Shown here one piece after another: positions 50,799-62,740 of a stretch of 64,000 bases of DNA (position 1 is the stretch's first letter; each line of letters opens with the position of its first letter). A program made the position numbers and the translations under genes. The stretch comes from Trissonchulus latispiculum (Eukaryota; Nematoda; Enoplea; Enoplida; Ironidae). The DNA lies in assembly GCA_030248195.1 (NCBI GenBank), contig JASAND010028097.1:62001-126000 (forward strand), in the 5' to 3' direction. The notes under the pieces are model-generated. The model searched no databases. It saw only the letters and a list, made by a program, of their open reading frames with translations, and had not been told where the DNA came from.

Positions 50799-52839
50799 CT
50801 TTATCTATAGAAATGAACAGGTCAAACTTACAAGAGGCTGTCTGATTATCGTATAAACGTCTGTAATTTAAGCTTTCATGTTAATTTTTAAATATTTATT
50901 TTAGCCTATGCATTACATTACACTCATATTGCATATTAGGGACATTTTATTTTCTAAGAAATTGGTATACCAAAAAATTTCCATACAGTTTTTATTTTCT
51001 TCAGTTGCTTAGCCCCAAATACAGTCCTTTCCAATTCATTTAGCATTTCAACAAGCATATGAAGTCTTCAACGCGACTTACTTCATAAGTCTGATAAGTC
51101 TCCCGTGAACTAGTGGAGATGCTTGTCTCTCAATGAAAGGCTCAACCGAAATAAGCCATAAATTGTCCAAGACGCTTTTTATGTACAACCGATTAATTCT
51201 TGCGCTTCTGAACAGACTCCTTGGTACCAATCAACTAAAACTCGCCTCACAAATGTTACAGTATAGCAACCATCCATTCCCCATTCTTTGAAAACTTTGT
51301 CCCAAGAATACATTAATTGTCTCTCTCTGACTGTCAGGCAGCTTACATTATTGTAATAACGCTATTATTTTTCTCTGCTTATCACTAAAAAATGCATTGG
51401 TCCTAGGGTCTTATGAAAACCACTTTATCAAAATTTTGAGGGAGAAAACGGTTATCCGTAAGTCTAGCAATAGGCCGGCTAAATTGTCACAGGTTGCCCA
51501 ACCTGCATCTGACCGCCCGTAGCCTAAAAACGCCCAATCTTGGCATTAAAGTAAAAGTTGGCACAAGTGATACCTCAATCTCAGGTCAGAGAACGTGCTA
51601 GCCTTGGCGTCACTATGGCAGAGTACAGTAGTATCGGTCGGGGATGATACATTCTACAATTAATTTTTACTTAATTTAGCATGCATAGAGATTAGGTACT
51701 CCATTAAATCTTTCCTCTGCAAAATGACTCTGCCAAAATAACATGTGTTATACCGACGATTTGGCTGCACAAACTTTCTTGACAGATATTGAGCAATATC
51801 AGTTAGTTAATTTATGTAATTTTCAATTAAAGTTTGTAGCTGAAAAGATTATTCAATTTTACAATTTTGGGAAAATGAATTTTGTTTCCATGTCTGAACT
51901 TATCTTTTGAAGATTAATCTGCCGCTTCGAAAGTAACTTTTGCGTAGGTCGAGCGATATGTCTCTCTGCTTAATTATATATAGATGGAACCACCTGTACC
52001 TAGAAATGGTAACAGTCTCTGTTTGATTATTTCTTTTGTTGTAAGCCTACACAGCCTGAATGAGTGCAGAGGTGTAAAAGATTAACCAAGTCTTGAAAGC
52101 TAGTTCAATTGTCCGTGCACCAAAGCTAGTTACTGTCGCCTGGTTACTTATCTCATCGTCTTAGCAGAACGCTGCAAACTGGTCTTTCCTGTAGTTTCTT
52201 TAGCGTCAGTTCTTTAACATCTAAAATAGTCCATAAATAAAAAGGTTAATTTATGTCGATAAATGAAATACAAGCTATAGAAGGCTCAAACTAAGACAGC
52301 AATAAGTGGTAATTACATTGCCCCTCTCCGTCTATCCTTAAAAGTTGGTTCCATCAGTTTTCCTTGATCAGCAACACTTTTACCACTTCTATCAATGTTG
52401 AAAAAACATTCCTTAATAAAATTGATCATACATTATCAGAAATTGCATTGTTGTCACGGTCGCGTGTAAAAGTTTTGGATTCCTAATGCATCCATTTTCT
52501 GAATTTTTCTTTGGTTTCATTAAACCGATAACTAAAGCAAATGTTTACAGAAAGTTCAACATGAGCGAAGATCGAAATTAAAATTTATAATCCAAATTAC
52601 ATCAAAAATTAATTACATTTAAAATATTCAAAGAAATGTGCATGGCAAGATGTATGTAGCCAGCAGAAATCTGGCTGCGCGTTGAGATAGAGTGATCTAA
52701 GCGCCGACTTCATCATTAGTCAGAAGTTTGCAAGTTCATCAACAACTAATCACAAGCCACAAGTCCATACTTGTTCTTTCGTTCTTTCATTTGTCTTGCC
52801 CATACGGTTTGAAACGGTTGAGGTTTGCTCCCATCAAAC
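50799..52839. other. Intergenic, nothing recognised
   Basis: About 2 kb of AT-rich DNA without a supported exon, RNA gene, hairpin or microsatellite. Confidence 0.4.
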
Positions 52840-53075
52840 TGTGTGGGCTGGCTGGCACGAAAGCGTCGTCTAACATGTCACTACAGTTTGGGGACGAATT
52901 CAAACTTAAGCTTGGTTCGATTTTGCCTGGCTGGCTCAATCGGTAGAGCGTTGGCCTAGATCGCCAAAGGTTGTGGGTTCGATCCCCTTCTCAGGCGCCA
53001 ATTTTTCGGGACGGAGGTGCTGTAGTGACAATCTTAGATTCGTTCGTTCTTTCATTGTGACCGGTTGCACAAAAA
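52840..53075 (+). mobile_element. tRNA-derived SINE, plus strand
   Basis: The lead segment contains CACTACAGTTTGGGGACGAA, then a tRNA-like part at 52925-52996 and a tail with GGAGGTGCTGTAGTGACAAT. The same order is found inverted at 4190-4470. The tRNA-like part has a perfect anticodon stem TTGGC/GCCAA with loop CTAGATC, D arm GCTC/GAGC and B-box GGTTCGATCCC. Confidence 0.75.
52925..52996 (+). tRNA. tRNA-like region of the SINE (anticodon loop CTAGATC)
   Basis: 72 nt. The apparent anticodon AGA would mean Ser, but there is no long variable arm, the T stem has a mismatch, and the acceptor pairs at 6 of 7 positions. It is therefore read as a SINE head, not a working tRNA-Ser gene. Confidence 0.4.
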
Positions 53076-53487
53076 TTGATCTTCCAGTTTCAGTTTCATC
53101 AAGCCTAAAGCTACAAGTCACAAGTTTACAAGTCCCTGCAAATAGCTGAAAACTCCCACAAGGTAAAGCATGACTTGTGGCGCTCAAATATTAATAAATA
53201 AAAAAGTAATATTAAGTGAATTTGCTAACTTACTGAGCGATGACGACACTTTCTCACACAAGCGTAACAGGCAACAAATGAACCGGAATTGCAGCTCCAA
53301 ATTTTGGTATAAATTTGAAACATTTACAATGTTTTGAATTGACTATTTACGCTGATTTATATAGTCTTTATTCGTGTGGTAATTAATTACTTGCTTTGCT
53401 TTTCCTTTATCCATTTCTTTACTACTTATTTACTTATAGCATACGATCCCAGAGGCAGAGACCACAAAGCTCTAGCCAACCCAGCTT
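53076..53487. other. Intergenic, nothing recognised
   Basis: AT-rich DNA without a feature I can support. Confidence 0.35.
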
Positions 53488-55710
53488 CAGAGTTGGACGC
53501 GGGCCGAAATTTGCGGCCCACACCCGCCCCGCAGCCCGCACTCAAGTTTCCGGCCCGCACAGGTCCGCCCGCGGCCCGCATATATAATTTTCGGCCCGCA
53601 AAGCCCGCACAATATTTAAGATTGTTGGATGCTACATATGAAAACTATTTAGTTTGTATAAAAAGTTGATTTTTTTAGTTAAAAGTGTTAGTTGTCAGAA
53701 TTAAAAAATGTGAATATTTTACCATATTTTATAATACCATACAATATTTTATCATGAGATTCTCCTTACTATTACAAAAATGCCTAGTCTTCGTGTACTG
53801 CGAACAGTCTACGTCTGTAACACGAACAGACATCATCTTCGTGTATTGCGACCCAGAAAACCTATATATACCTATACAGCATTTCAGCAAAGTCGAAGTC
53901 AAAACTGTTTCAGTTTCCCATGGTCCCCCAAGTCGAAACAAGTAGGCCCCTAAAAAGGGCATTATCTCGCCGCTGAAAAGAACAGACCAATCTTTCTGAA
54001 TGATAAGTTTTGCAGACAGATGGCTAAACATTGTGTTGTTTCAGCAACCTATTTCAGTTTCAGTTTCAGTTTAACTTTCAGTCTTTAAAAACAATGGTCA
54101 GTTTTACCGGTTGGCAGTCTGGAAATTTGCCCCTTTTTAAACCTCGACCCAATTTTACAAGTATGTTTCCACGCCAGCTGGGAAAATAAAGTTTCGACAG
54201 CTTTCCTCCGACAATGAAAATATTGAAAGTTTTGTGCTGTGCCGCAGCTGGTAGCCAAAAATATAAAACTGATCATTTTCAGATTTCAACCTTTAGTCCT
54301 GAGGAAATTCGAGTGCTAAATGATTACATATTGCGTTAGATAGTTAAATTGGATCTGGCACTACCCCTCTAAGCGAAAGCGACTGGGGTGTGGCACTAAG
54401 CTAAAAAATTATATTACAAATGTACAATTTGAGTTGTGAAGTGAATGCAATGTTTAGATAAATGTTCTGTTTTCCAAAAATTTTATTATTTTTAAGAAAA
54501 TGGAATGATTTTTGTCCCACGGGATCCCGCAGGCTCAAGTTCTGGCTCTTCTGTCCGAAAGCCGAATCTCTTCTGGCTGCAGCAAGCTGAGCAGACCAAA
54601 CCAAAACAGTTCCAAACGACACAAAAAGTCTGTTAGAAATATCTCACTTCTTGATGAGAAAAATGCAAATCGTTTCATCAACTGTGGCAAATCACGACAC
54701 TTTTGTAACAGTTAAAAGTTTTCGATGCAATATCCACTGTTTTCTGCGTGGTTCACAGAGATTTCATATTCAAGCTTCATGCTAACTTTAACTTATCAGC
54801 TGAAGATGAAGAAGTTATAACGAATGTTATAACGAACGTTATTATGAAGATGTTATAAAGAATAGCGCTTAAAATCATAAAACTAAAACGTAATTAGATA
54901 CAAAATTCTTAGCTGTTTGCTACCTCATCTGTTTGCTGCCTCATGTTTGCTGCCAGTATTCAAGTGACGTGCCCTGGCCTGCAGTAAAGTAATTTCCTGT
55001 GAAAGATGCTAGTCTTTTCTTACTGCTTAACTTCATCGGCAAACAGTTCAACTGGCAGCATGCAATACGGAAACTAATTTGCATATTGAAACAAAAATTA
55101 AAACGTTCTGATTTCAAGTTGTCAACCAAGGGGGGCCCTATTCGAAGGATAACAATGACAGAAAAGAAAATATTCATTCATCGTTTTTTCACCAAAACAC
55201 TTTTTCAAAAATACTAGTTCTGTTTTTCGGGCTATGCAAAAGAAAGCAAAATGCTAGACCAAATAACGAGCTAAATCCAAGATTGCTTCCCCTAGAGCCC
55301 CCCTCAAACAAAAACAGCCAGTTAATGACCCCTGTACTAAGCATAGGACATCTTTTGCACAATTGTTGAAATCAGTTCAAGAAGAGACTCAACCGATTAC
55401 AAGTATCTCGCCTCTAGGCGAGATAATAAAAAGACTAATTTTGCGAAATCGAAAATTATTTGATGACTGGGATATTTAAACTCAGCGTGGTCGAAAACAT
55501 GCGCACCCCAAATTTTAGCTCCATTGGTCAAGTTTTATGAAATTTGAGTGGTGGTGGGGTAATCGAGACAAAATCCGTTAATTCAGGTTAGGTTTTCTGA
55601 TTTCAAAGTTTAAAATATAGTTTAAAATATCTAAATTTAAACTTAAAAGTTATACTGTCAAAAATCGGCCCGCCCCGCCCCGCGGGTACCCGAGGCCCGC
55701 GTCCAACTCT
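53488..55710. mobile_element. Second hAT-like element, 2.2 kb
   Basis: The left end is CAGAGTTGGACGCGGGCC and the right end GGCCCGCGTCCAACTCT, with GC-rich CCCGC/GCGGGCC arrays just inside both ends, as in the element at 47659-48826. A matching 8-bp duplication was not found; the right border is disturbed by the palindromic element that follows directly. The interior is AT-rich with short inverted stretches and no transposase. Confidence 0.65.
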
Positions 55711-57106
55711 CTGCTATATATGTCACGTACTATCAGTCTAATCGTCCAGAGTGCCTCGCAGAATGTACAAACAACCTATAGGTAGTCTGTACGTACAACA
55801 AAACTATCACAGCAGGAGGCATTGCACTACTTAAATCTTTCTCTTTATGGATATGATATTTATGCATGTATAGTGGACAATGTAATGTTACCTATGTACT
55901 AAATATGCATGTACGTAGGAAATAGTGTAACTAATGCAAAACTTTGACCTCTCTATTTATTGTATTTGAACGTTTGACCTCAATTACAATCCAGTACAGT
56001 ATTGTATACTGTGGCATAGGTAGTGTTAAGTTTCTTCTATACTTTACTTTCTTTCCTGATGTAATATTACGTTTTTAACAATACATTTTAACATTTAATT
56101 CTGATTTTGTTTTGTCAAATTTTCGAATGGTTCTAGAAGTTCTAGATGAAACTATTATTTCTATGCTAACAAGGTTCTGTTTTTGCCATTTTAAGGTAAA
56201 AACGTAGTTTTTCTAGTGTGTTATACAGTGACGATGGCGATTTTTGTTGTTAAACAGCGATTTTTGAATATATAACGCGTGAATACTTGATAACTGTAAT
56301 TTTAACAATGCGTACAATAACGCACAACCTAAAAATTAACAAAATTTGGATGGCCTAAATTTTTTGGCTGATGGCCTAAGAAATTGGAGTCGTTGAGGCC
56401 ATTTGGCCTAAAGTTCGGCGACCAAAAAACCCTGGGACTGAGTTGAAAGTTGGTAGGGGTAGGTTTTCGGCCTTGCTGATTTCACAAATGCAAAAATTTT
56501 AAAATTTTAGTTGGTAGAGGGACCAAAGGTATCAAAACATTTTTGTCCATGATTTTGCACAAAACTTGCGTGTAGGGGTTTTTTGGGGAGCTGTGCACGA
56601 ATCAGAAATGTGTTTTTCGATTCAGCTTTTCGTTGGCTTAAGATTCGTGTTCAGCACCCCAGAACCTCCTGCATTGCCTTGGTGTCCCCCCTTACCAAAC
56701 TAAAATTTAAAATTTTTAATTTAACTAAAAGCTGAATTGTTAAAAACGTAATATTACATCAGGAAGGAAAGTAAAGTATAGAAGAAACTTAACACTACCT
56801 ATGCCACAGTATACAATACTGTACTGGATTGTAATTGAGGTCAAAAGTTCAAATACAATAAATAGAGAGGTCAACGTTTTGCATTAGTTACACTCCTTTC
56901 CTACGTACATGCATATTTAGTACATAGGTAACAGTACATTGTCCACTATACATGCATAAATATCATCCATAAAGAGAAAGATTTAAGTAGTGCAATGCCT
57001 CCTGCTGTGATAGTTTTGTTGTACGTACAGACTACCTATAGGTTGTTTGTACATTCTGCGAGGCACTCTGGACGATTAGACTGATAGTACGTGACATATA
57101 TACTGC
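55711..57106. mobile_element. 1.4-kb palindromic element
   Basis: The arms 55715-56079 and 56737-57102 are near-perfect inverses (about 365 bp each), starting TATATATGTCACGTACTATC. They are flanked by CTGC (possibly CTGCTA) on both sides. The 650-bp centre holds the CCAATAACTTT-type module found in other foldback elements. No coding frame. Confidence 0.85.
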
Positions 57107-58734
57107 TAGTCCGTAAACGGATACGACCATGGTGGGACGATAATAGGAAATTGGTGTAAATATCCCTCTCTTAAATCCTTAAGCAGTTTTCAAAGTTATG
57201 TACCATCAATAGAGTCAACATACAATCTTCATGCCGGAACTCTTGTCTTTTTAAGGGTCACTGTGTTAAGATACAGCAATCCTTAGAAGTGTGCTTCTTT
57301 CATCAGGTTCAGTGTAAGCTGTGATTGGGACGGTTAGCTAATACATAAGTTAAGAGAACTGCTCTTTTCCTATGACTTTCGTGTCAATAAGAGTCCTTAT
57401 ATATTACGTTTGCAGCTGTCGAGTTTCCTTTATCGATTTTGACACATTATTTCAAAGCAAACATTTGAAACTGACAGCAAATGAGAAGATATGAACAACA
57501 CATTCTAATGTTAATTGATTCGCAAAAAGAGTTTGACGCAGTCATAGGGATACTTGATATTTTGCAATAATAGGAAAGACTTTCTTCAAGATACTGTTGT
57601 CTTAGAAACTGTTAGGTATTTGCTTTTCACTGATGGTAAATATATAAAGTATACTTGGCGAGTTCAGTTTTTCTAAAATATACTAGTCTACAGTTGCCGA
57701 ATAGCGGTAGTTTTTACTCAAACTGCCTTCACGTTTACGCCGTTTAATAAATTAAACATAGTAAGTAACTAATAAAGAGTGAACGTACATAGGTACGTAA
57801 ACAGCTTAAGCGTTTTCTCTTCCCTAAATTAGATTTGAACCCAGGGTACATCAGTTCAGTGAACATATATATTGTTGAGATGTTAGCATAGTTATTATGT
57901 TTGGCAGCCTCATTAATAATATTTGGAGTCAAAGCTCCGGGAACGACCAGAGCCATCGTTCAAATTAACTACGAGCACTAATTGAAGGATGGTATATATT
58001 TTGTTCATGTCTGTTGTCTCAAAAACGCTAGGCAATGAGGGCTAGGTTTGATTTCAGAATGTTAGAGAACGTTTGTGAACTTGCTAAAAGAGTAACCAAA
58101 TTTCATAAATAATCGAAGAAGCTACTATTGTGTTCAGAAAATCTATATATACTGTTTTAGTACTCAGTTTCAGTTTGTAAAACCTGCAAAAGCAAAAGGA
58201 TGTCCAAGATTTACAAAGTTTGAGCTAAAACAATGAGCGTATCTTCAAAGGATTTTGTCTAAACCTCGGCTTGGTGCCTCTTTCTGCTATGGAAGCAAAC
58301 TTAGTAGCGAATTTTGCTGAAATCCATTTTAGAATTTCCGCAGCACGCCAATATTTCATCAGCAATGTTGCTCACTGGTCTAATTTTTCGTTGGCCGCCT
58401 CCAACCGGCCCCCGCCACTTCGGAAGCGCCTACACCTGCCAATCGAGCCGGCACGGTTTTTCGCCGGTATTCTAAAATGCGAGCTTAAATATGAAATGAG
58501 TTTTGAACTCAATTAGTGCCGAGTTAAAGACAATAGCTAAAGTTAAAGACAATAAACTTTCCCAGTCAATACCAGCCGTTCTATACAGGCTGTTAACGCC
58601 TTGCACTGCCTTAGAGCAGAAACTTTTCTGTACCTCACCTCTTCATAAAGACACTAATCTATCTTACGTGCATATTTCCCCAGATCTCACTGTCCTAAGT
58701 CACTACATAGGTATTGTACCCAGACATGTGCAGG
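57107..58734. other. Intergenic, no supported gene
   Basis: Only short frames without domains; no clear repeat boundaries. Confidence 0.4.
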
Positions 58735-58905
58735 AGGGGAAGTTCTGGGGGGGGTGAAGGGCGGCCGAAGGCCGCCGAAAAGCCGGATTTTTCCGGTTTT
58801 TTACCGGAAAAATCCGGATTCTGGGGGGGGGGTGAGGGACCCCACTGGGGGGTGAGCACGGGTCGGGGGGTGGAAACCCCCCCCCCCCCCAAGCACACGT
58901 ATGAT
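58735..58905. repeat. GC-rich nested hairpins
   Basis: GGCGGCCGAAGGCCGCC is a near-perfect stem. Next to it, CCGGATTTTTCCGG is followed after a short loop by CCGGAAAAATCCGG, then runs of G on the right and C at 58876-58890. It is probably a small foldback element. Confidence 0.75.
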
Positions 58906-58939
58906 TGTACCCCATTATTTGTGTGCTTACTTCCTGTAG

Positions 58940-59055
58940 ACACCAGACAGACCAGACAAGCAGTTGAAGCTGGTGACTGCAAACTTGATATTTTTCACTC
59001 AAATTGTCCAATAGCTGAGTTACTATCGGAAGAATCAGCTGTTAGTGCTATGTAA
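58940..59055 (+). CDS. Possible last exon of an unidentified gene
   Basis: After an acceptor (CTTCCTGTAG), 38 codons are open to TAA at 59053: it contains RQAVEAGDCKLDIFHSNC and ends ESAVSAM. The composition is protein-like, but no upstream exon was found and no family is recognised. Confidence 0.25.
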
Positions 59056-61310
59056 TCTAACTCCACTATAATTTCAACGTGGAGACACATTAGGCTATGA
59101 TCATATAGGGGATCTGTTTCATTAGCTTAATTGTTTTACGCTAAAGACCCGAGAGATCTCTGTCAAATTTTATTGCCATACAGTCTTATTATTTGGCCCC
59201 CATACTAACATAAAACCACTTTAGAATTGATTCTAAATGCTAGTCTACTATTGTCATTAACCAGTCAAGATTAATGCTTTCTTAGTTCTGATTCTGAGCA
59301 TGCAATATTTCTGTGGGCCGTAAGACAATGGCCAAGCGAATAAATAAACCTTTTTCTATAGCATTGATTTATTAGCACTCATTTGTATCACTTTCTCGCT
59401 TAGAGTTCAGTAATACATCATCATACTGTTCTGAGTCTGAAACATCGTTGGTCTGGTAGCCTAAATGATAACTGTATTTGAGGAGGGGGCCATGTTAGGT
59501 TGGAGGTAAGATACCAAATCAAGTGGGTAGTCTGTCCACTCTATATAAACACTTCTCCTCAATTTTTTAATAATAACAGTCTTTTGCTTTAAAACGGATA
59601 AGAAGACAAAAGACAATCCTTTCTGCTAAACATATCCGATCCAGACACACACATTTCTCATTAAGTAGACTTCAGCGAAATCTGGCAGTACCAGATTTCC
59701 TCTGCAAGCTATAATCCCTAGGATTGTATTAATGTTTTTTACTGCCTCTGAAGGTTTACACTGCAGAACATAACATATGTAATGAAGTTGCTAGGATCCG
59801 GAGTCAAAAATCGCTCTGCTCTCCGGTCTAGTGTCAGAAGTCGCTCTGCACTTGATTACACGGAAGGTCAGCACGTCCACTTATCGAAGTAGACTTAGGC
59901 ACCGGATCTCCGAAAGGTGGTGTTCCAAAATCAGAGATTCCCTGCAGCCAACCTTGGTAGGGGTCTTCTTTGTGAGTTCCTTTAGTGCACTGGATTCCAG
60001 CTGATCAGCAAGAGGGGTCAGCACTTGCTTTGACTTGATCGCCGGATTGATGATGAGTCTTCCGATTCCTGACCAGAACTTACCTTGAGTAGTCCTGATC
60101 CGATCCCTGGGCTGTGAATTCCTTGTGTGGCTATCGCGCCTGGCTTTCAGAGACAATCGCGCCTCTCTATTCAACTCTGAGACTCTAAGTCTGACACACC
60201 AATTATTTATTAAAACTTGTACAATTATGATGGGCACAAGATGATAGTTACAATAGAACAATTACTATTACAAGGGGGTCGTTATAAACTGTGCAAAAAC
60301 AGATACAATTACAGATCAGTACAGTGTTCAATTTACTGTGCCAGAGTTGCCAGTTACCGTCTTTAGATTATTATTAATATTATCCTAATTTAGGACAATA
60401 TTACCCAGTTTATGTATAGTTTAGGGACAAGGTTCGGTTGTACCTCTTCTTCTTCCTTTTCTCAAACTCTGTCTCTATTACCTAACTATTACACTATCTC
60501 CAACACTCTGCTAATGCTAACTAACTACCTGTATGCTTTCTCGTGCGCCTATATGCTTGTGCTGTGCGACTCTTTATCCGTCCTTACAAAACGGATTATC
60601 AAACTACCAATCAACAAACTACAAGCAAACAGTTATTAACGTGAAATAAACCTGGGGTCGGTCTATGGGTGAGTCTCCGAATGTTGGACACTGTTTTTCC
60701 GAAGGTCCGCTCCAACATCTAGACAGGGTTACTGTACGGAAATGTCTTTTTGAGGAAATAGAGAAAATGGGGAGTTTTTCTGGTTCTGCCTTACTTATTC
60801 CTGGTTAATGAAAATTAAACAACTACAAAGTTCAACAGATCTGAGGGCTTCTTCTTCTTCACGGATGGGGGTTCGGCTATTAAGCCAGAGACACGGGAGA
60901 AACGCCTTCCGAAATGAAACTGATGGTGAAAGTGGTGGAATTCATGATGTAGTTAAAAAGATAAATAGTGTTTTAGTCCCTTTTCCAAGAATTAGCCTTT
61001 TTTCGCTTTTCGGTGGTTTCAGGTTTAGCCTCCCACTTTGATGAGGCGGTGCTACGCTCGCTGTCTCTGTCTCGATCTGCTACTCGGCAATACAGGCCGT
61101 CTATGTACCTTCCAAAATGACTGATCCTGACTATCTGACTGACTGATTGATACAACTGATCCGGACTTCTGCGGTCCAATAACTGAGCAACTGACTACGA
61201 CTATCTGAGAGACACAAGACTAATGATCCACGGGCAGTTCAGATTCGGATAGAGCAGCGTAGCCTCGTCTCCGCACCTGAATCAAATGGGTTAAAACCCA
61301 TTAGTACAAG
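59056..61310. other. Repeat-like region, possibly a long LTR at its right end
   Basis: No gene is supported. 59790-61310 is pyrimidine-rich with many short CTAACTAC-type stretches, like the solo LTR at 20462-21598. It ends just before a primer-binding-site-like sequence at 61315. Its left border could not be set. Confidence 0.3.
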
Positions 61311-61314
61311 ATTA

Positions 61315-61332
61315 TGGTGCGGGAATCGAACC
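61315..61332 (+). promoter_or_regulatory. Candidate LTR-retrotransposon primer-binding site
   Basis: TGGTGCGGGAATCGAACC is exactly complementary in form to the 3' end of a tRNA (GGTTCGATTCCCGCACCA). A PBS of this kind normally lies directly after a 5' LTR. It could instead be the 3' end of a decayed tRNA gene on the minus strand. Confidence 0.45.
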
Positions 61333-61339
61333 CAGCAAC

Positions 61340-62665
61340 CATTACTCGTTCCTTTGCTTTCCAGGCCCAAAATGTGCATTTTGGGCCCCACTTGAACTTG
61401 TGAATTAAAGAATTGACTGAAAACAGTTGGTTATTGCCTTTTTGACAGTATTAACCGTTTCTGGTAACTTCTTGCCACCAATTGGGCCTTCCTGGCCTCT
61501 GTTAGCTTGTATTTTCAGAATCTAGTTAAACTTGCCGTGATTTCTTACTTGGACGAAATGATTCGTAAGGTTTTCACCTTGGGCCCGACTGGGCCTGACT
61601 GAACATGTAGTTAGACGAAGCACTCTTGAGAAATGTACGAAAAATTGCGCTCTTTGCGACCTATATTCAGACTTCGTTCGCTGCTGTCCTTTCCTTGCAA
61701 AGACAGGCCTTCTAGGGCCATTTTGAAATGAAATGCACTGCTTCTGACCGAATTTTGCACAACCTTCAGAGCAAACAATAATACTGGCCAATGTTGACGT
61801 TTTCGGCCTGTGTCTGGCCTGAGTTTGTTGATTTGTCACAGGAAATGGGTTCATTTCCCGTGACCCAAGGTTTAGGTCAAATATATACGAAACTGGACAA
61901 TTTGTAGTGAATTTCTGATATTGGAAGATGGTCAATTGCTTAACACTTGTAATAACTGTCTTAACTAGTGCCTACCTACCTGCGTATGCTGACTAATTAA
62001 AGCCTACGTAATATTAATGTTAACTTAAAATTGTCTGGTGTTTTAATGTGAAATCCCTATTAGTTATTTATTTATAGGTCTAGGACTGAGATAATTAACT
62101 TAAAATTGAACCTAACTGGCTGGCTGTGAGTGAGTTTTCGCATGTGATTGGATTTCATCAGTTTATGCAAAAAATACAAAAACTCACTCACTCACTGTCT
62201 CAGCAGCCATTCTACGCAGTCCTTACCGACCTACCGACCTACCGAACTACGTCTACTTCTAAATCTAACTTCCCCTTATCCTAGTGCCCTAACAGGGGAC
62301 GTGCCGAACCGCTATTCGATCCGGTGCTGGCAACCCCAGCAGCCAGCCGAGTGGAAGTCGCGCGTACTACCACCCTTTCACACGAGCACATAATTGCATT
62401 CGTGCGAAACTGGCATATAAATTAACAAAATTTCGATGAACACGAATTTAGGTAAAAGTTATAGATTCTTGAAGAGCTTGAAAAACTGAGCATGTTTTGT
62501 GCTTACAGCACCAAAAAATGTTAAGTAATTAGTGAGAAAAACATAATTAAAGTTTGTTTCCACATATGCATAATTTGCACATATAATGTACTAATTGAAC
62601 TGCACACGTGCTGGGTTGCTAAATTGCTTTCTTATATAGGCTAGCTTGAACTTGTTCTAATTGTA
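61340..62665. other. No supported gene
   Basis: Contains a short inverted repeat GGCCCAAAATG / CATTTTGGGCC at 61363-61386. Otherwise nothing is recognised. If the PBS is real this may be the leader of a decayed retrotransposon, but no gag frame is seen. Confidence 0.35.
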
Positions 62666-62737
62666 ACCCGTGTAGCTCAATGGATGAGCACTGGACCTAC
62701 TAATCCCGAGAATCTGAGTTCGAATCTCAGCACGGGT
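62666..62737 (+). tRNA. tRNA-like gene with unusual anticodon loop
   Basis: 72 nt. The acceptor ACCCGTG/CACGGGT, D stem GCTC/GAGC and T stem CTGAG/CTCAG all pair perfectly, and the T loop is TTCGAAT. The anticodon region CTGGA-CCTACTAA-TCCCG forms a stem with one mismatch and an apparent 8-nt loop, so the isotype is uncertain. CCA follows at 62738-62740, which is unusual for a eukaryotic nuclear gene and may be chance or a sign of a retroposed copy. Confidence 0.55.
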
Positions 62738-62740
62738 CCA

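Noticed and set aside
50150..50845. Pro/Gly-rich frames of up to 138 codons
   Set aside because: They translate the repeat units of foldback element H and have no independent support.
53729..54031. 100-codon minus-strand frame inside the second hAT-like element, considered as transposase
   Set aside because: It shows no hAT dimerisation or catalytic motif and its composition is not domain-like.
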